From Acridotheres tristis (taxonomy: Eukaryota; Chordata; Aves; Passeriformes; Sturnidae), in the NCBI GenBank assembly GCA_037013685.1, contig CM072885.1, positions 63,343,785 to 63,407,784 of the forward strand: a stretch of 64,000 nt of DNA, given 5' to 3'. Under the pieces are notes generated by a model. It saw only the letters and a list, made by a program, of their open reading frames with translations, did not search any database and had not been told where the DNA came from. Position 1 is the first letter of the stretch. Each line of letters opens with the position of its first letter. Made by a program: the position numbers and the translations under genes. Positions 1 to 11,345 of this stretch are shown here, piece after piece.

Positions 1-3000
1 TATGTATGTGGCATGAAAAGAGAGATAATGGGGACTTTGAAAAGAGAAGATCTAGATTTTCTTTTTTCTTTTTTTTTTTTTTTGGTTGTGGGAGCTGCAT
101 TGCCTTCTGATCTTTTCTGATCAGAAATCTCTTTTTAAAATTCCTAAATACCAGCTAGTTTCTGCTCCATCTCATATAGTCATAGTTTGCTTTAACTGGT
201 TTCGTGTGGTGGAGAGGAATTTTCCCATTTGGCTAATTAAAACAAAAAAAAAAAATCACAATCTTTTTCCGGGCAGATATTTAAGTCTTCAGCTCTACCT
301 GTCTGTAATTATAGAGAGAGACAGAATAAGCTCAATTCCTTATGGCTTCACTAGGGTCTGGAACTTTTCCTACAGAGTTCTGTTCTCGATGGAAGACATT
401 TTGTCCCCTTTTTCAACTCCTGTACTGCTGCTGCATAGCTGGGTGTGCTAATAGACTTTGCCTGGATCTTAAAGGGAGCTTCAATGCAACATTTACAGCA
501 ATGGAAAAAGAAGCAGTAGTATAAACTTGGCCAACATGGACGCAAAACCCCTGTGAAGTCACAGTAATTTTGTCTGCCCTGTTAGAATCAACTTCTTTTC
601 TAACCTTTTACTATGACCTTTCCAACATTACTCTCCAGAATACCAGGAAAAATTGTTGCTAGCTCTTGAGACTGTAATCTTGATTTTTAAAAAGGAGACT
701 TAAAATTGACCTGGATAGCAATATCAGCAAGAGGAGGTTTTGTAAAGTCACGTATTTAATTGTGCAAAAGATAATTTTCTATTTTGCAAGACAAATCAAC
801 TCAGTACACTGTGGAAGTATTTTGCCATGTCTGGTTTGCTCTGGAGATTGTTTGGAAATTGTCAAGTCTGGAAAAGATCAGTGTAAAAACAAGTAGAATC
901 CTGAGATTTGTGTCTTTTCCTCCAGAAATACTTCTCTCCTGAGCATCCACCTGACAGCTTTGCTTTGAGCACTTCTGCAGGTAGAGGATCCAAGCTACCC
1001 TTTTCCACTTCTCCCCCGGAGCCTCCTGTCTTATGGCAGGCTTGTCACAGTCAGAAGAATGTTCCTGCATTTCCATAAGGACAGAAATAAAAACTATAGC
1101 ACTTATGGACCAGCTGCTGCCCGAGCTCCTCGGAGTAAATGTTAAAGACAGTCCTCCCTGTGTGTTGAAAATCAGGCCCCCTCATGGAAGTGTGTGGTGG
1201 GAAGTAATTCACAAGGAACCATGGTTGTCCCCTACATGATAGACTGAGCAGTCAGTCTAAAAAAAGCAGAACAAAATCAAAAGAAATAACCTATGAAGAG
1301 AAAATATTCCTATTTCTTCAGCTGTTCACTCTGCCACTCAGGCAAAGATAAGGAGGAAAACAATATTTCCTGCTATTTTTACACATACCTTGACCACAGG
1401 TATTTTTACTGAGGAGGACTGTGTTTTCCTAGGGCCAGAGACAAATTGATTGGTAGTAGGAATCTGAAAATACAGGAAAATATCAGGAACTACTCTTTGT
1501 GCTTTAGGCGCCCTCTTTAATTGATTCTTTCTTTGCAGGACTGCAAATATTAACAATAAAATCCCGAGGTTGCTATCTGTTTTCTTGCACTGACAGATAT
1601 CACCAGCTCTTTAAAGAAGTGTTTACTTAGATCCATGAAGGCTTCTTAGTATGATGTGCAACTGCAGTGCACAATGAACACTTCCTCAGCAAGCAACTTA
1701 ATTGGGTTTTTTCCCCTCTTCTTTCAAAGGTAAATACTGTGACAGGAGGTGAGTAATTAGGAAAAAAAGGCATCCTGTTGTCCCAAACTGGCACTCACAG
1801 GCACTTTTTAAACATACTTTGGGTGCAAAGGCAGACATTTTAGCAGCTTTGTAGGTTTTCAGTGGTTTTTTGCAATTCTTTGCATGAGTACTACAGCTTT
1901 CCCATGCATTGCAATTTAGGTGGTTGCTCCTTGCAGTTCCAAAAAGCTTCTGAACTTTAATCTCCTCCTTAGAGCTCCCCATAGATGAGGTCAGGGGAAG
2001 TAGCAGCACTGTGCCATTGAGTGCTGTCAGAAACACTGTACATTCGCAAAACATTTATTTAAAATATTCCATCTTAGGCTATAACGTTGAAGGCATGTTA
2101 AATAGCCAAGACATTCAAGCAGGAAATTAGCTCTTTTGTGTTTGATGGAAATATTTCTATGTCACTAAGATAATAGCCTTAATTGCTTTTCATCTTTGTA
2201 CAGTTTCACTATTTGCTAACTAGTTAGTTTATTTGACACTAAATTCAGCTGTGAAAGTGAAAGGAGATTATTTAGGTTCAAGTTCTAGCTATACTGCAAT
2301 AGCAAAATGCTGAAATGTTTACATTGCAAGCAGAGCAGAAAACGTACATAGGGAAAATATGGTTATAGTTCATATGAGTTACAAATGAATTTCTGTTAAA
2401 AATTCCATTTTGGATCCTGAGTGGAACATAATCTTTCACTATGGCGATCAACAAGATAACCCCACATACACACTGCTTCTTGTCTGTATTTTTTGGAAAG
2501 GAGACCTGAGTAAAAGCAGAATTCTTTCCTTATCCTGAAATTAGGAAATGTAGTTAAGACCAGGTCCTTGACAATGGGCCTTTTACATGGATTTCCTAAG
2601 GAGAACCACATCTGGGAAGGGAACTTGGCAAATATTGTATTATCTTGTGTCAGAAGAAGATGTGATGTTTCGGGCTGAAACATCTACAATTATTTTGTAT
2701 TTCACTATTTGAATGGAACTTTTATTTCCATAGTTTTCAGTACAGGTACTAATTTTTCATTTCCACCCACACACATACATAGCCAGACTAATTGTTCTTC
2801 TCTAAAAAACGATTTTAAAATTATTTGTTCTCATTCTAAAACACTTGTAGGTTTCCAGAAAAACAATTTTCCAAAATATATTGCCAATAGAAAAAAACTC
2901 AGAATATACAGATGAGAAGTAATTTCTGTAGTTGCTTGGTTTTGGTTGTTGGGTTGTTATTTTTTAAGATATGTTTTTCTTGGGGTTTTTTTTGTTTTTG

Positions 3001-5431
3001 GGGGTTTTTTTTTTGTTTTTTTTGTTTTTTTACTGCTCAGACTTATCTACAAAATCTGTAGAAAGGGTACAGGAGCGTTGTCTTACACTGTTTCTGTAAA
3101 GAACCATCTTATAATAAACACTCTCGACTTAAAATTCAGGAATAAAAAGAAAGATTTGTATGTAGCTGTCTTCGATAGTACTGATATTGCCACACATTTA
3201 AATTAGCTTGGCAATTATTTTGGGAAGAGCTCAGCTGGGATAATCATGTGAAGGATTTTACTTGCATGCCAATTATTTCACTGCTTTCTGCCAGCTCTTC
3301 TCACCCTACACGAAAGTCATAAATCCTGCTTACAGGACACTGCAAAATATTGCCAGCAGCTTCAAATAGGCTGCTCCAGGCAGACAAGCAGGATTTGGCC
3401 TGGATCATGGATGACAAAATGTTCTTAATTGGCACTCAATTTTCAAAGATAAAGATCACCCTCCGTACCTTCCTCAGGTCCAGGATTGACACAGAAACCT
3501 TTTGTGTTGGTGTGAGTCACCAAATGATGTATGAGCAGGCTTTTGTCCCTTCCAAGGGTGAAACTATTGCTGTAAAAGGAGTTCAGGATTTTCCTTTGGT
3601 GTTTATATGGAATCTAAACGCTGTCCCCACCCACTAGGGTAAGATGCCGGGTGATATCTGCAGCTCATATTGATGCCTTAAGATTTTAGCTTTCATATTT
3701 TCCAGATCCTGTACTGCATTAGTGTATAACTGAACTCCAATGTAGTGTTAGTAAGGTCTCTTCACATTTTGGTCAGACAAAACAATCCTTCCAGGCCTGA
3801 GAACCAAGGATACTCTGTGCCTCAGGCTCCAAAAAGTATAAACAAAAGTGAACTGGGGGGGGAGGAAGAGCAAACTGGGGGTACATGACTTCATTACCTG
3901 GAGCTGTAACTGGAGAATTAACCCCTGATACACAAATAAACCACATTTATATCTGTCTGTAAAACTCATGTCCATTTTCCATCTGGGGTGTGGCTTCTGG
4001 AAGGCTTTTGGCTGCCCAAGGTGTATCTTCTGAAGGCCTTTAATAAATACCTACTTTATTTTCTTAACTCTGTCTAGTCCCTGTTCTAGGTAGCCACTCT
4101 AAGGCATCAATAAACACCACAGCAGAGAGAAAACCTTGAATTCCAGGTTTTCCCCAGGTGCTACCAAGATGTGCCTGCTACCTGGGAACTGAGGACAAAG
4201 GTACACACGAAAATTCATAGGCTGCAAAATAATTCCACAAGAGCACAGGGACCAGCTCAGTACTTGCTGCCAACAGCATTCCAAACCCCTGTCCTGGATT
4301 CCTGTCTGAAAGATCCATCCCTTGCCTAACAGAGGCTGATTTGAAGGTGATTTTCTGGAATCACAGCACGTTATTCCATCAGCCAGCTTGTCAGCTTGGG
4401 GATGAGAAAGCTGCAATGCCATTGCCCCTTAATTGGGTGCATTTTCAGCATGTTGATTCCAGTGCAGCCTCATCACCCACCAGACCTCCTCCAAGGGCAG
4501 GGGAGGAGGGGCAGAGAGCAGAGAGAGCGCTCCTGGCAGTGCTCTGCTGCTGAGGTGTTCCTGAAAACAGAAACTGATTTTATTGCAAACAGTAACATTT
4601 TCCTCTAGCCTGATTTGTGCTAGGAAGCAATTGTGTGAAATATGTTCCAAAGAAACAAAAGGAAAGCTATGAAAATGAAAAGTGCTTAAAATGGAGACAT
4701 GTAAGAGGGGAAGCCATTAAATTTTTATTAGTTATGCTGTTTGTAAAAGTGGAATATCAGAAATTCTTACTTGTTTCAATTATCTAGGTGGGGATAATAT
4801 AAGTTATATTTCTCACCTAATAATAACTTTTGGTTTATGCTACTTTAAAAACAATCTTCTTAATTTAAAGAATAGCCAAATCATTCTTTTACACCAAAAA
4901 GGAATTTGCTCTAATTATTTCACAATTTTAACTTTTCACAATTATCACTTAAAAATGAACCGACAAAATATCAACAGTGCTTTGTGTTCCTAGGCACAAG
5001 TAAAATCTTCCAAAATATAAAAAGAACGTTTATGCAATGAATGAGATACGGACATTTTAAAATTCCCCACGTTGCAAGGAGCAACTGTGAAAAGGAATCG
5101 AGAGGAGGAGACACTGCATTCTGGCACAGATCTGATAATAAAAGGACATCACCAGCTCTGTGTGGGTGGTTGTCTGTGCTCCCACAAGCTTCCCAATACT
5201 CTTCCCATTATGTTTTAATTCTTCTGTACTGTATATTTCCTAGAAATTCTGATTGATGCAATGGGAGCAGTGTTGCATGGCAGAAATTATCAGTGTACTC
5301 AGTATATCGACAACATCTGAAACTCCACTTGACCTGAATTAAGATTTACCTTAGAATCTAACTTGATAGCTTTTTAAAAGAAAATAAAAAAAAAACAAAA
5401 AATAATACCTAAAAACTTAAAAAAAAATAAA
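1..5431. other. Noncoding unique DNA
   Basis: There is no supportable gene. The longest open frames (about 120 codons, near 86-451 and 1698-2054) have no recognisable domain, no splice context and low-complexity or random composition. Visible landmarks are a 15-T run at 69-83, a T/G-rich tract at 2938-3031 (listed separately), an 8-G run at about 3855-3862 and an A-rich stretch from about 5380 that leads into the AAGGG microsatellite. Ancient degraded repeats could be present but are not recognisable by eye. Confidence 0.6.
2938..3031. repeat. T/G-rich low-complexity tract
   Basis: This is a run of T blocks (up to about ten) separated by G blocks of one to five, such as TTGGGG followed by TTTTTTTT. 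The frame reading through it translates to a Phe/Val/Gly/Leu hydrophobic stretch, which is an artefact of composition. It may be the decayed reverse-complement poly(A) tail of an old retroposon, but no attached element is recognisable. Confidence 0.7.
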
Positions 5432-5556
5432 AAGGGAAGGGAAGGGAAGGGAAGGGAAGGGAAGGGAAGGGAAGGGAAGGGAAGGGAAGGGAAGGGAAGG
5501 GAAGGGAAGGGAAGGGAAGGGAAGGGAAGGGAAGGGAAGGGAAGGGAAGGGAAGGG
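5432..5556 (+). repeat. (AAGGG)25 pentanucleotide microsatellite
   Basis: Twenty-five uninterrupted AAGGG units (125 bp) are seen on the plus strand, flanked on the left by an A-rich stretch (about 5380-5431) and on the right by a degraded GGGGAAAAGGAAAAAG tail. The A-rich flank suggests the repeat grew from a poly(A) or A-rich seed. The minus strand is a pure pyrimidine CCCTT run whose translation gives Pro-Phe-Pro-Ser-Leu repeats; these are not a protein. Perfect purity implies recent expansion and probable length polymorphism. Confidence 0.97.
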
Positions 5557-7728
5557 GAAAAGGAAAAAGAACAGCAAGCATTTGCTATTTTACTGTTCTC
5601 CTGAGGACACACTTTTAAAAGGTTTCTCTGGTATCCGTACTCCCAGGTCATGTTTTCCAGTCAGGTACAATTTGAGTTACTCAAAACTTTGAGGGCATTT
5701 GCCTTTGACACTTGAGCACTGGTTTTATTTGGTGACTTTTCACAACCTTTTGGCTTTCTTACTTACTCAAGACTGGCTTTGTGCTGCTTCCCCTCAGAGA
5801 TGCATCATAAAGGGCTGCAGAACTGAGGTGTGTTTTAAATTACCTTAGAACTGACAAAGGCCACAATGAAAGTATTTTTCCATATTCCTCACACAGGTAA
5901 TAGAAAATCAATAGCCTTTAAATAATGGCAATAATATTAATATTTTATTACTGTTTGACAATATATTTATACACAATTACACCATAAGATTTTGTTTAAT
6001 TTTTTTAACACTAATATAATTTCTGCCTTTTAATGAAATTTTCAAATAGAAACAGCTATTGGGAAAAGGCTTGCAATATCATCTATCATTCTTACTTTAT
6101 GCAGCTATGTACAGATCTGCAGTCTTCACACAAAAGAAAATAATTTAACTGCAGTTAGAACAGAGATAACTGACACAGCAACAAAACTGGAAACTAAGAA
6201 TAACTGCAGTTATGGCATTTCTACATCTCTGACATGTACTGAAGAGTATTTATGTGAAATTGCTGATTTTTAGGAGCACATCATATTGCACTCACTGCAT
6301 CTTTCTGGCTCTTAAAATTGTTACAAAAAGTCAAAAGCTCTGAGTATTTTGTAGAATTATTTCTGAGGTTTTGTTCCTTCATTTGGGTAATTTTGTAATT
6401 TTACCTTCTCTTAGTGTTAAGTGCAGGAAGGGAAGATGCTGAGGCTATAGGGATTGTCTCATTTTTGGATTTGAGTTTTGTTTAAGGCTTTAATAAGTCA
6501 GTGTGGCTAGATTAATTTCTAGAATTTGACAATCTGGACTTTTATCTCAAGATACAAATTTTTTTGTAATGGATTATGAAGATTTCAAATATGAGATACT
6601 TAAAATATATGTAAAAACTGAGGAAAATAAAAATATCAGCTTTTTCTGAAATAATAAGTGGCAGCAGAATGTTATAGGCCATGCTACTGTGCAACGTGAC
6701 TCCTCAAAAATAATTGCAAAAAATGTCTCAGCACTCCCTGTGCTTTTATTTCTAGTTCTGTTTCTCTTATACAGAGCAGCATGTCACATTTCCTGTAATC
6801 TGTTTTCCAAAAACTGAAAGCTTGGAAGTTTGCTTTACTCTATTAAATCTACTCATTAAGATATAGAGACTTTGCACTCCACAGAGACCTCTGTTCAGTT
6901 ATTGAGTGAATTATTTATAACCCACTTAAAGGCAGTATTGCTGTAAAATATTTAAATGTAGTTTAGCCTCTGAATCAAAGTCAATATAAACCAGACTGGT
7001 TTTGCCAAAGGGAATTCCATGTTACACAGATTCTCTTTCTACTCTAAAATTTTTCTATTAGGATAATTTTTTAGCAGGACAATATTTATCTCTGAAGAGT
7101 GTTCAATACATGTGTATTTTATTTGAAAAAAAAAAATAACCCACAGCTGTATTAATAAAAATGCAAACACAAATCCCAACAAAACCTGTTTACACCCACA
7201 CAGGCTTTTGCTGTTTCATAAACAAGTTCCACAAAGAGTTTAAATTTTTGTAGATTTATTTAAAATGGCCTGTCTTCCAGAAAATTATGTTTCATATTTG
7301 AAGCTCATTTGGAATAATGACTATGTATCTTATTATTGTATTTATGAGAGAAAAAAATGTCCTGAACCATAGAAATCCAAAATGTTTCATGGAAAATATG
7401 TGTTTCCCTGCTCACCACTTTAATCACTCAAGGTATCAAATTATTTATGCAAATAGTGACAGCAAATTATTAGCAAAAGCAGTTTTTGGAAATGTTCACT
7501 TTTCTGATGGCAGCTATGAAGGCTTCAAGGTTGAAAAACAAGGCCTGAGTAATTGAGGGGGCAGCAAAATTATATTTGACTTATTTCATACATTTGAAAA
7601 GTTTAAAGTTTCTTTCTTTAAGAATTTAGAATCACCAACTAGATAGTAAATTTCTACGTTTATTTTGCGTGCAAAAGGTGATTTTTCTAAACTGAAATCC
7701 ATGCTTACACACAAACACAGACACACAG
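5557..7728. other. Noncoding AT-rich DNA
   Basis: There is no supportable gene or recognised mobile element. The stretch is AT-rich with short A and T runs, for example near 5930-6010 and 7125-7140. It ends in an A/C-rich run (about 7706-7727) directly abutting the CR1 fragment that begins at 7729. Confidence 0.6.
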
Positions 7729-7961
7729 ATGGCCAAGTCCACCCTGAGACTGATCAATCCCATCTTGCCACCCAGAGCACTGAGTGCCACATCCAGTGGT
7801 TCCTTGGACACCTCCAGGGCTGGAGACTCCACACCTCCCTGGGCAGCCCCTTCCAGAGCCTGGCAGCCCTTTCCTCTCCCTGTGCCCCAGCCTGGAGCTG
7901 CAGGGGCTTGGTGTGACCCAAGGGCAGGAGCCAGCACTTGGCCCTATTGAACCTCAGAGCA
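7729..7961 (-). mobile_element. CR1 LINE fragment, internally deleted and lacking its 3' terminus
   Basis: This is the reverse complement of a CR1 3' region. The part from about 7729 to 7873 matches the 3' portion of CR1 copy A in this window (compare about 19558-19703), including the segment encoding a VESPALEVS-like tail of the CR1 second ORF. It then jumps, at a shared CTTTCC, to sequence matching about 20174-20261 of copy A (the CCCCAGCCTGGAGCTGCAGG stretch and the following TTGGCCC..TTGAACCTCAGAGC). Relative to copy A roughly 467 bp are missing. The usual terminal stretch with the ATAGAATC-type repeat and GGTTGGAAGAGACC is also absent; an A/C-rich run stands in its place. It is not coding. 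Confidence 0.9.
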
Positions 7962-10900
7962 AATGTGTGACTTTGCACAACCGTGCCTGGTTAAAGGGCA
8001 AAAGGGAGAAGAGCTGGACTGGAGCAAGGAGCACATATTCTCATCACCCCTTCTTTTGTCCATTGCTGTAAACACTTCTGTATCTCTGCTGTGCTCACCA
8101 CAGAGCCAAGTCCTTTGCTTAGAAGAAAAGGCAATTTTTTTCCTTATTTAAAACAAGAACCTGGAAGAGCTCGTGGTGAGTGGACAGCCGTAGACACTTG
8201 GCCCCTCATTTACAAGCCTTTCCCCGGTGCTCCATGCACATACTGAGCTAAATTGTACAGTTGTATGCAAATGATTAGCAAATGTAGAAGACAGACTTGC
8301 TGATAGCGTGCATAAACTCTCACCCAGAGGTGCACAAGGTTTGGCAGCCATGTCACTGCTGATAAAAATGTAAGGAAGTAAGGAGGCAAGTGAAACCCTG
8401 CCTAGTGAAAAGTGAATGTCACATCATTTTAGTATGACCAGAGAGGCTTTGGATACAGGGAATGGAGGTTGAGCAGGGACCACCAATTCTTCTTTGACAG
8501 GTTCAAACTGAATAGGAAGTGAGAGCTGAGCACAAAAGAGCTGCTGAGCTGATTTATATTTAATAATTTTAATTATACCTTGAGCTAATAATTGTGTGAA
8601 CAAATGCAGTTTTAATATATAACATACAGTCCCACCTTCCCATTTTCCCTCTGTCAGCATAGCTGACACCTGTCTAAGGTTTACCAGCATTTATCACAGC
8701 AAAATCCTCTGCACTGGGAGAAATACTGTGAGAAACTGTCAGAGGTTTTCCTCCTGAGCTGTTAACCCTGCAGATGAACTTCAGACTTGCATCATTTGTA
8801 GGGATAATGCCCTGAGAACACCTGTGACAGGCCAAAAGGCAAGGAGTTACTGCCGAAATGGATTTGTTTCAAGAATGTTCATCTTAGCATACTCCATTTG
8901 TTCAACATATTTACACTATTAAGACACCGTGTGTGTTTGCTTTTTTTGGTAGCTTACAGTCTTACACGAAAACAACGTGCTGAATTTAAATTCAAAGGGA
9001 GAGAGGTGTGCAGGAAATGGATGGAGACACCATAATTTGCAGCTGTGAAAGAAAGGGGTGTCTATCATGCTCAGTCCAAATTCTTCCAGTTGCAAGAGAT
9101 AAGCAATTGATTTTATAGGAAATCTGCATTTCCTCTTTTGCAGAGAAAATTGTTTGAGAAGTTGACATAAATTTAAATATCTGGCACAAAGAGATACATA
9201 CTTACATGATGCCTTTTGCCATAAAATATTTCATAAATATATCTCTCAACAGCTAGAACAGACATTGCCAGCATTATTTTAGTGATGCAGAATATACTAC
9301 ACATTTTCTTGGTGAGATTAAACCAAGCCCAGAAATCTTGAGAAATTGTTTATGAGTATTAACTTAGCAAACAGCAACATCCATAGCAATGGCCAAAGCC
9401 AACTGCTTAGGGCTGCATTAAGTAAAATTTGTAACATATAAGACTTAAGCAGTAGAAAACAATCCTGGTACTGGATACTAAAAAAAAAAAAGTAAGTATA
9501 AGAGTTTAAAATATGCTCACATTACATAGAATTACTCATTTATTTTTCATAAAGTAGCAGGATGTATGCCTGAACAGGATGAAGTCAATTTAAAGCAATT
9601 AGGGATAAACAGCTGCGAGAGTTGGAGTGGAATGTCTTCAACAGGAAAAATTATACAACATGAAAGGCTGGTTGGCTTCCAGAAACACAGTTGCCACCCC
9701 TTGTCATTTGTCTTTGTGGGCAATGCTGCAAGAATAATGAGTGAAATTTAGAAGCAGAATAAAGAAGGGTGTGACAGCTCTGGAGGATGAAAGCCCTAGA
9801 TGTGGAGGGGAACAACCTGGATACAGAGCTCACCTTGTTTAATCATGCAGCCTTCATATTCCAGCCTGGGTGAGTGAGAAATATGTCAAAGGTTTTAGTG
9901 ACAAAAACATCAACTTAAAATACTTAAATGTTTAAGATACACAGAGGAATAAAATTGAATTTTTACAGGATGCTGCTTGCTGGAGCCCAAATCTAGGCTT
10001 TGCAATATTGAAAAACCTGGAAGACAAGACCTTCAGAAGACAACTTCTGGAAAAAGAAAGCAGACTTTTCTTTTGGGAAAAAAAGAAATTCAGGAAAGGA
10101 CTGAAAGCTTTGATCTATTTACTCATGTGGTTTGCTTTAATTTCTTCAACAACTGACCAATGTAATCTGGTTATTTATGCTCCTAAACAAGGAGGCTAGG
10201 TGAAGCATAGGACATTTAAAAGAAATAAAATTTAAACTGGCTCACATGAATGAAGTACAAACCAAATATACCATCTAACCCCCAAGGCAGATGCTGGATT
10301 GACCATCCAGATGCTGGTTACTCATCCTGCTCAAATCCCTCTCCTGCATTTCACACAGCTGGAAGAAAGAAGACAAAAGGGACTGACTGCTGTATTGGTG
10401 CACAGTAAGATACACAAGACAAACTCCTTTTCCAAGAGTACATCTGCTGCAATCATATATTGGGAATATTCTTTGTTTCCTTCACAAAGAATAGTAACTG
10501 CTTCTAGAGACGCAAATCCCTGCATCTGGAAGGTGGAGGATTTACCAAGGGCTTCAGACCTTGCCTGTAGTATCTTTACTTACCCAAGCATTTTAAAGAC
10601 AGATTTAGCAGAAACATTCAGCCTTCTTATTACTGGCCAGCCTTCATTACTTCTGAAACAAGACAACACACAGGGTCGAACAATATGTTGGCTGTAAGAT
10701 GATTCCAGCTTATTGATTTTCATGGAAACACAACTTGTGCTCTGCTCCTTCACTGGCTGAGTTCATGCATTTGGAGCTGGCTGTCTCATTTCCACAGACC
10801 AGTGGATGGGTTAGGGGTGCTTCAAGCCTGTGGTGTGTTACTGGAGATATTTACCTGCCCAGTGTGGAATATGGAATGCAGGAATGTGCATGAAAACAGC

Positions 10901-11218
10901 AGCTGCCTCAAAAGAACGAAGTCTCCAGAGTGCTCAGAGAAACCTAAGGCTTACAAATGCACACAGCTTGCTTCCAGCAAAGCTGGTAAGGACCAGACTT
11001 CCTTGATTGAGCTGAACCTGGGGTATCCCAGAGATAGGATCTATATCCCAGTTTGGGAAGTACTAGGAAGATTCATAAAGCTGGAGCTCTGGGGGGGGTC
11101 ACAGGGCAAGCATTTTTCTCCAAATGCATAGTTACAAATATGTATCAGAGGAACACTTCCAATTCTTTCCAACATTGCTTACAGACCTCACAGATCATAT
11201 AATTACATTCATAGCATT

Positions 11219-11345
11219 TTCAGCATTTATTCTGCTGAATAAATAGCATTTATTCAGCATTATTCTATTAAGCTAGAGCTACATTTCAGACCTAATGCAA
11301 TTATTACATTTTATATTACATAAATGCATTACATTGCATTTATTA
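11219..11345. repeat. AT-rich inverted-repeat cluster
   Basis: Two hairpins are visible. Positions 11233-11244 and 11248-11259 form a perfect 12-bp stem (TGCTGAATAAAT with its complement) around a 3-base AGC loop. Positions 11320-11328 and 11335-11343 form a 9-bp stem (ATAAATGCA with its complement) around a 6-base loop. AGCATTTATTC is also repeated directly within the first part. The sequence could form a cruciform or simply reflect replication slippage and template switching in AT-rich DNA. Confidence 0.75.

Noticed and set aside
5374..5651. Open frames on the minus strand encoding repeated Pro-Phe-Pro-Ser-Leu
   Set aside because: They are direct translations of the (CCCTT)n strand of the microsatellite; pentanucleotide repeats with no stop codon stay open in all frames.
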